Of a DNA stretch of 64,000 nt, positions 57,991 to 64,000 are shown in pieces (positions within the stretch are counted from its first letter, which is position 1; each line of letters starts with the position of its first letter). Origin of the DNA: Cercis canadensis. Its lineage: Eukaryota; Streptophyta; Magnoliopsida; Fabales; Fabaceae. The translations under genes were made by a program, and so were the position numbers. The DNA is taken from positions 5,876 through 69,875 of the forward strand of contig QAOA01008131.1 in NCBI GenBank assembly GCA_003255065.1. The letters run 5' to 3'. The notes under the pieces are model-generated. The model made no database searches. It saw only the letters and a list, made by a program, of their open reading frames with translations, and was not told the origin of the DNA.

Positions 57991-58440
57991 TATCAATTTG
58001 GCCCCTAAAAGTTTAGTTCAAACTTTGCCACTGCTCTTAGTCAGAATTGGTTTCTCTTACCATTTAAACTCACATAATTCTTGCAACTATAGAGTCTAAT
58101 TAAATTCAACTTGTTCAAAATATATCTTTTAAGTATATCTACTAAAGTTTTTAAGGAGCAAATTCAACTACATTCACAGTAATGGGAAAATGTTGTCGTA
58201 AAAGTGATGTTTATAACATTACTTTTTTGTCACATGCCACCGATATCTCAGAGGCATCCCTAATATAAATTGTGCTAATGGGCAACGCACTTTGAATAGA
58301 CTCATAGAGACAAGATCAATCAAGGGCAAAATAATCCTTTTCAACTCTAATAATTGTTTTTTCTAATGTTGCTTACTTTTTGTAATTAATTATAATTTAC
58401 TAGGAGTAAAAATTATATATTATGAAATCATAATTAATCA
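57991..58440. other. AT-rich spacer left of the TE-borne frames
   Basis: No coding signal. Whether the direct repeat continues into this part cannot be tested, because copy B leaves the window. Confidence 0.5.
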
Positions 58441-58448
58441 GAACTACT

Positions 58449-58545
58449 TCCAGCAGCCCCCGCCTTTCCAGCAACCCCCGCCCTTGCAGCAACCCCGCCC
58501 TTCCAGCAGGCCCCATCCTTCCAGCAGACCCCACCGTTCTAGCAG
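58449..58545 (+). repeat. Pro/Gln-coding minisatellite
   Basis: About five units of roughly 18 bases near CCAGCAGCCCCCGCCTTT, markedly GC-rich against AT-rich surroundings. In one + frame it reads as Gln-Gln-Pro-Pro repeats and would form part of the damaged reading frame that follows. Confidence 0.8.
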
Positions 58546-58599
58546 TGGTAATATTACAGACCAATCTTACCTAATTGTTTTATAAATATGGGTTAATTA

Positions 58600-59215
58600 G
58601 TCTGAATTATGGAACCCCGTATCCTCAGTGGATGCCCATGGGACAGGCTCAAGGTGAACCCATGGGTTAGGCTCAGAGTGATGGTATGGCACAAGCTCGG
58701 TTTGAGGGTATGGAACAGTCTGACCATCATTGTATGCCATCGGATGCTGGTGTGGATAGAGCGAGGTCCTCACAACGGAGTCCGGCATCACAGTTTATGT
58801 TTAGACATCGTTCTCAATCTCGTGAGGTTGAGGCCAGTTCGTCAGGGGATGCATACATCGGGGGAACATCTTGATCATCCCAATATAACATGTTTGGTAC
58901 TAACGTCAATTTTCCCACATCAACACTTGGTATAGATCTTGATCTTGATCTAGACCTGACGGCAGGGTCGCCACGTGCTATTTTGGGAAACGTGTATGCC
59001 AAACCTTTGGCGACCCCCATTGGGAGTCCTCATATTGATCGGGGAGAGATGGATGCTAATCCTACTGCATTGAGGTTAGATGACATATATGATGATCTAA
59101 TGAACACTTTCTTGAATGTAGCTCCTTAGCCGGTTCCTCGCCCAACTCCTCAGCAGGCTCCTCAACGTGCACGGCGTGACAGGCAAGCCAGACAGTGCCA
59201 CACGGGTGCGTGATT
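58600..59215 (+). pseudogene. C-terminal part of an unidentified, probably TE-borne protein
   Basis: Frames on the + strand read as low-complexity, once-coding sequence: GTPYPQWMPMGQAQGEPMG, a stop, then SQRSPASQFMFRHRSQSREV and SSGDAYIGG; then in another frame TLGIDLDLDLDLTAGSPRAI and RLDDIYDDLMNTFLNVAP, a TAG, and a basic end ARRDRQARQ. The composition recalls the tails of plant mobile domain (MAIN-like) proteins that travel with MULEs, but no mobile-domain core is present, so this is a guess. The + orientation is opposite to the MULE transposase to its right. Confidence 0.45.
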
Positions 59216-59419
59216 TGGGCCTAGGTATCAGTAGCATTTTTTTTTTTGTACATTATGATATGTACTAATTTTATGTGTAATGAGTTAATTGAAATTACTT
59301 TACATTATGTGCCAAATTAATATAAATAAAACTACATAGACATGAAAATATTTGTATGGAACCAACAACTTAATAGTTACAAGACAATATCAAATTGAAA
59401 TGAACAATGTCATTTGATA

Positions 59420-59875
59420 ATATTATTCCACAGGGGTTAACTCACGATTCATAGCAGCAGCTTGCTCCTTAGCAAGTTTTAAAAAATAGTACCGACATCT
59501 ACAATTCAACATGTCAATGTTAGACTGACACTCAGGTTTTCTGCTCACACAACTCCACATGACAACATGTGCTATGTCTCAATCCTTCATTGCTTCTATT
59601 ACACTCCGTTCAGCATCCTTTCACATCAGTATGATCCGTATCTGATTATTTTCTTCTCTTATGAGATACAAAGTTGATCGCAGCTCTATCATATTTCGCC
59701 TTGGCATGTGTATTGCCAAACATCTCAAAGTGTGAATGTTTCGGATTATTGCCAACTTGCACAAATTTTTAGACTGAACTTTTATGTGTTCCCATTCCAT
59801 TAACATTAAACTATGTACTTTGGGAGAATCATGCAATGTTGGGTGTAATTGATACCAAAATTCACTATCTAACAT
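59420..59875 (-). pseudogene. Unidentified reading frame, probably TE-borne
   Basis: From 59875 the minus strand reads FWYQLHPTLHDSPKVHSLML, then MEWEHIKVQSKNLCKLAI and IHTLRCLAIHM. It continues past TGA at 59579-59581 with DIAHVVMWSCVSRKPECQ and CRCRYFLKLAKEQAAAMNRE before stopping. The regular sequence across the stop, with TGA probably from CGA, indicates a once-translated protein of more than 140 residues. I do not recognise the family. It lies between the + frame at 58600 and the MULE transposase. Confidence 0.45.
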
Positions 59876-60245
59876 CTAGTGAAGCCCACACATTCGAAAA
59901 AGTTTCCGGATGTATATTGTAACACCATTTTGACAACTTGTTAACCGTCATTATCATAACAACACTTAGTCATAAACATTCATATGACTATTATATAAAG
60001 AACGATAAACAAATAGCGATAAAATGATGCAATTATATAGAAAGAGGAGCAAATGTAATTATGAATATTTAACTTTCAATAAGCCTAGAAGATACAACAG
60101 TGACACAAGAAATTTGACAACATACATAAAGAATAAATGGGAAGTCCTAGTCATGGTTGATCTTGTCTCCTATTTAGACAGCTCTACCTGTTATGCCCTT
60201 CCATGCGACACAGCCTACATCTTAATGCGCTCCGTGAACCTTGTG

Positions 60246-61190
60246 TCAAATGAAAGTTGATTTGGGCCATCCTTTTGCCCATAGCTTTGCAGGGTTAGGG
60301 ATGACCGTTAATCCCTCAACAGTTGGCCAACACTTTTCTCCACCAATTAGGCTAAACTGCCCATCATAAACATGAACTAAGTACCGTGTAGAATATACTG
60401 GATCCACACAACTCCATGCATCTACTCTAATAGAGGCACAAGCGGCAATCATGTACGAGCAAGGAATATGGAGTGCTTGAAACCTACCACATCCGCACAT
60501 TTTCTCATTTAAGTTAAGACGAAAAATTTGCCCACTCACCCTTCCAGCCGAGTCAAATGTCTCATCTACTTTAAAAGATCCAGTATCCCTATCAAATAAT
60601 ATTGGTTAGTGTGAAGATGAATAACGGGCATTTTCACGCATCTTCTTATCTACAACATCTGTCCACATTTGCCTACTCACTAACCTTGCCTGAGCCATTT
60701 CTTGCATGTCAATAAAAATACAGTTCATTTTGTAATATGTGGCTCTCACAAAGCAATGATAGGCATGTTGTGAACCCCCTTCAGTGTGTCATTCACATTT
60801 TCAACAAGATTAGTCGTCATTAAGCCATACCGTCTACCATGAGTGTCCCCTTGTTGCGTCCATTTCGTCGGGTCAATATCCCTTATATACCTCTATAAAC
60901 GGTCATCGGGATAGTCGTTTTGTATGTCTATCATTAATTCTTTGAATTTGACAAACTCAAACTGGACACCTATAAAAGATGTTTAAAAAAATTTCATTTT
61001 CTGTAAATACTAAAAATAATATCCAATTGCTTAGTCAGACTAATATTCTTACTAGCTCTGTAGATTTGGTACTTCACATCAACATTCTTAAATGCATTGT
61101 TGCAATTGCTCACCACGTGGCTCAAGCAGAAAAAATGATGCGTCAATGGTGGACGCCAGCCAACCCGTTCGTCTTCAATGGATAAGATGA
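60246..61190 (-). pseudogene. MULE (MuDR-type) transposase, C-terminal part
   Basis: On the minus strand FFCLSHVVSNCNNAFKNV (about 61140-61085) matches the end of the MULE transposase core. Next come VQFEFVKFKELMID (about 60970), HGRRYGLMTTNLVENVNDTL and KGVHNMPIIAL (about 60845-60750). After a 1-bp frameshift come RATYYKMNCIFIDMQEMAQA, VSRQMWTDVVDKKMRENARY, and past a TAA at 60606-60608 FDRDTGSFKVDETF. The SWIM zinc finger follows (60539-60440): NEKMCGCGRFQALHIPC with SYMIAAC, where the usual His of Cys-x-His is Tyr. The end reads WPTVEGLTVIPNP. The enzyme would move Mutator-like elements; this copy is inactive, and the N-terminal catalytic half is not seen. Confidence 0.85.
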
Positions 61191-61267
61191 TGTTAACATG
61201 ACGATTTGAAAATTAAGGCCAAATTTTCTATGTTCCTAGCGACGAGATGTCTCACAAGGCCAGATTT

Positions 61268-63003
61268 TCATATTTGTTATTTTCAAAAATGTCATGATTA
61301 AACTATATGAAACCTTTCTAAATTCCGCCAATTTGATGTTTGAGGAAAATTACTGTCTCTCTCTTTAATGAACAATTTTTCTCTTCAATTTTTCCCATAT
61401 GATGGATAGAGTTCAAAATGAAATATACTTTATTTTCATTTTCTACCCTTTTTATCATATGTGAAACAAAAATCAAAAGTTTTTTCACACAATTTTCTGT
61501 ATTTTTTTTTAAAAAAAAAAAATGCCACTTTGATTTTGAGGAAAATTAATGTCTTACTCTTTAATGAATATTTTTTCTCTTCATTTTTCCCATATGAGGG
61601 ATGGAGTTTAAAGTGGAATATATTTTATTTTCATTTTCTACACTTTTCATCATGCGCGAAACAAAATAAAAAAATTTTCCCATAATTTTCTCTCTCTGTT
61701 TTTTTTTTTTTAAAGAAAAAAACTTTTCTCTATTGTCCCTTTATCATTTTTCATAACTTGAAAGAAATTGAATTACTATATGATGACAGGTTATAATTTG
61801 ATAGTAGTCGATATTTTGCATGGGTGAACACTATCTTAGGGGGTAATGTTATCTCATTAATTAGTTGGATGAGTTCAGGTGGGACCTATTAAGTGATTTT
61901 GGTGGTATTGTAAAAATCTCAAAAAATTGAGTCACATAATATGTGTCAGAACAATTAATTCTTTGTAAAATTCATAAACAACACAATATAAGAAAACATG
62001 TCAAAAAAAAAAATTCAAATTCTGTCAATTTTCTTTGACCCTATTAAACTCAAATTTTGTCAATTATTTTGATATTTCAATGACGTTGAGGTTACTTAAT
62101 TTTTTGAAATATTCATAATGACACCAAAATCATGTTATGAATCCCACTAGAACTCACTCAAAACCTCTCCCAACATAGAGGGATATCTTAGGGTTTGCCT
62201 TTTGCATGTGATACGAGTATGGAGATTGATTATGATGCGGTATTTGTACTTCTAAGTTTTGCTTGTGATTAGAGTAGGAAACTGATGATGGTCTTGAATT
62301 GATACTGCTCCACAGTACATATATTGGTTTACAAAGGAGAGAGATAGAGATTCATTGTCACGTACCTTGGAACAATTGACACTGAATTTATCTTAATCAA
62401 CTCAAACTTTTCTTTTTTATCAAACAGATTTTATTAAATATTTTTGGTACTTTTAGCTACGACTTTGGGTTTAAACACAGAATTCACAAGTCTTGAAGAT
62501 GATCTCAATATACCATTCCAATACAAGCCCTTTTATAGATTTTATTAGATATGCTACAATGAGACTGTTTTTTAATCAATAGATAAACACGGCTTGATTT
62601 TCTAATTGAGTGGTTTGAGAAAAAAATAATACAAAATTAAAACTTCAACATTTTTAAAAAAATAATTAATTGAATCAATTGTATTATGTATGCATATGCG
62701 CGTGTATTATAACTAGTTCATAATACATTTTGCTTAATTAGCTTCCCCCTTAAAATTAAAGTGGAGTAGCGCTATCACCCTTTATTTAATTCTAGTTTTG
62801 AGCAAAAGTAATTATGTTTTTGTACTTATACCAAAGATGACAAAAACTAAGTAACTAAGTATGAGTTGAACAATTAATTCCATGCTAGAATGAATAATCT
62901 AAGTAATACATGAAAAGTATTATTCTTGTAAACATTGCCGTATACATCTTTTTTAATGGTCCAGATAATACACTTTAGAGAGAACAAACTATATTTTCAT
63001 TCA

Positions 63004-63047
<44 letters not shown>

Positions 63048-64000
63048 TTCTTTTTCTTTATGTAAACTTTGCATTGAATCCAAAAGCAAAAATTACTTCT
63101 ACCTAAAAGTTTAGATAGTGGGGTGCTGGTAACTTAGCAAGCCTGTGTGAAAGTATAATTATGCATACAAAATAGTGAGCATATAGTTATCCTCTACTTG
63201 TGTATCTTTTTGGGGAGGCACTCTAATGGTTGCGTATTTGATATTTCATAATAGACATATCAAATTCAAATTTCACTGAGAATAAATATGATAAAATTTT
63301 ATGAGAATAGATTATCGTTGACGTTTGTGTATGATGAAATTTTATGAAGGAATAGGCTATCGTCAATTGTATAGCTAGTCTCCAATAAAAAAATTAATAT
63401 GTATATAGACTCAGACACACGAACAGATGAGGAAAGTGCGTAACGAAATAATTTTATACATGTAAAAAAAAATGGTTTGCTTTTAATTTAAAAATAAATT
63501 ATTTGCATAGTGGAGAGTGAAGATGTAGTTTGTCAATTGCAATGATGCAAATATCTTAATGGAATACGAGGTTAAACTTTATAAAATTTTGGTTAAATGC
63601 CAGACTTTTCTAGAATCCGAGGTTGCCAACTTGTTCTTTCACAAAGGAGATATCAACTTTGTTCAATCATCTTTTCAGTCAAACAATACAACTTACCCCA
63701 ACAGTCATAATTTTAGTACAAATTTCTGACCCTCTCATCCAATTCTCCTCCATTGCTTATTTAAACTTACTTTATGATTCACTAATATATCAATCATCAC
63801 TAAATTGTCATGTCAACTATGCAACATTTTATATTAAATAATATTTTTTTTTGTATTTTTAATTATAAAACTCTAAATTTAAACCAATTAAAAACTATCT
63901 CAGTATCACTCAACAAGAGATAAAACTTTTAAAGGCTAGAGTCATAGCCCCAAAAAAAAAATTATGTAATTTATTTTTAAAAAAATTATTTGACCTTCTC
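61268..64000. repeat. Long direct repeat, copy B (cut by the window end)
   Basis: Collinear with copy A over its whole length, with an offset of about 5.86 kb at the left end, shifting through indels. Relative to A it has extra sequence at about 62935-63114 (including the AT microsatellite at 63005-63043) and around 62460-62540. The last bases (TTATTTGACCTTCTC) still match copy A at about 57915. Confidence 0.9.
63005..63043. repeat. (AT)n microsatellite in copy B
   Basis: About nineteen AT units inside the block that copy A lacks. Confidence 0.95.

Noticed and set aside
55412..64000. Calling the long direct repeats LTRs
   Set aside because: I see no clear TG...CA ends, primer-binding site or polypurine tract next to them, and the interior is MULE-type, not retroviral-type.

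Overview
The window is AT-rich nuclear DNA of a flowering plant, most likely a woody dicot (rosid-type gene families; the species cannot be fixed from this stretch). The signs are GT-AG introns, a 9.3 kb intron, plant-only families (SIAMESE-related CDK inhibitor, plant SPT5-like/KTF1, PPR and clustered mTERF genes), Ty1/copia and Ty3/gypsy-Athila retrotransposons, MITEs, SINEs and a MULE. It is a draft assembly: two N gaps (17430-17953, 50270-50850), scattered single Ns, and several homopolymer runs of 30-86 bases.

Only two genes look intact, both on the + strand. One is an hnRNP H/F-type protein with two RRMs, coded by a 14-nt first exon (31083-31096) and a 763-nt second exon (40395-41157). 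The other is a single-exon SIAMESE-related (SMR) CDK inhibitor (48331-48708).

Layout. 1-5800: duplications, a Y14 RRM-exon fragment and an intron-containing pseudogene of the SPT5-like factor KTF1. 5849-15346: a decayed Ty1/copia element split by a complete Athila-type element (7232-15044, TSD CTCTT) that carries gag and protease but no reverse transcriptase or integrase. 15348-15898: a foldback MITE. 16387-16670: a 5' piece of a PPR gene. 17216-20876: a second copia element (TSD TGCCA). 21000-30140: three mTERF copies on the minus strand, all broken, with an RNase H fragment between two of them and a MITE in the promoter of the third. 31083-41157: the hnRNP gene. 44317-45197: a CMR1/WDR76-like pseudogene fragment between perfect 20-bp inverted repeats. 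47790-48708: the SMR gene with short upstream ORFs. 50851-54760: unusual repeats and SINEs. 55412-64000: a direct duplication of at least 2.6 kb (copy B runs off the window) around a decayed MULE transposase and other apparently TE-borne reading frames.

The genes do not form an operon or pathway. The shared theme is decay: many premature stops are TGA or TAA where the homologous or paralogous residue is Arg or Gln, as expected from deamination of methylated C. I found no convincing new molecular system. The best leads are the gag-pro-only Athila element with a doubled polypurine-tract region, the CMR1/WDR76 fragment inside an inverted repeat, the MULE-containing tandem duplication, and a short SINE family with several copies at the right end.
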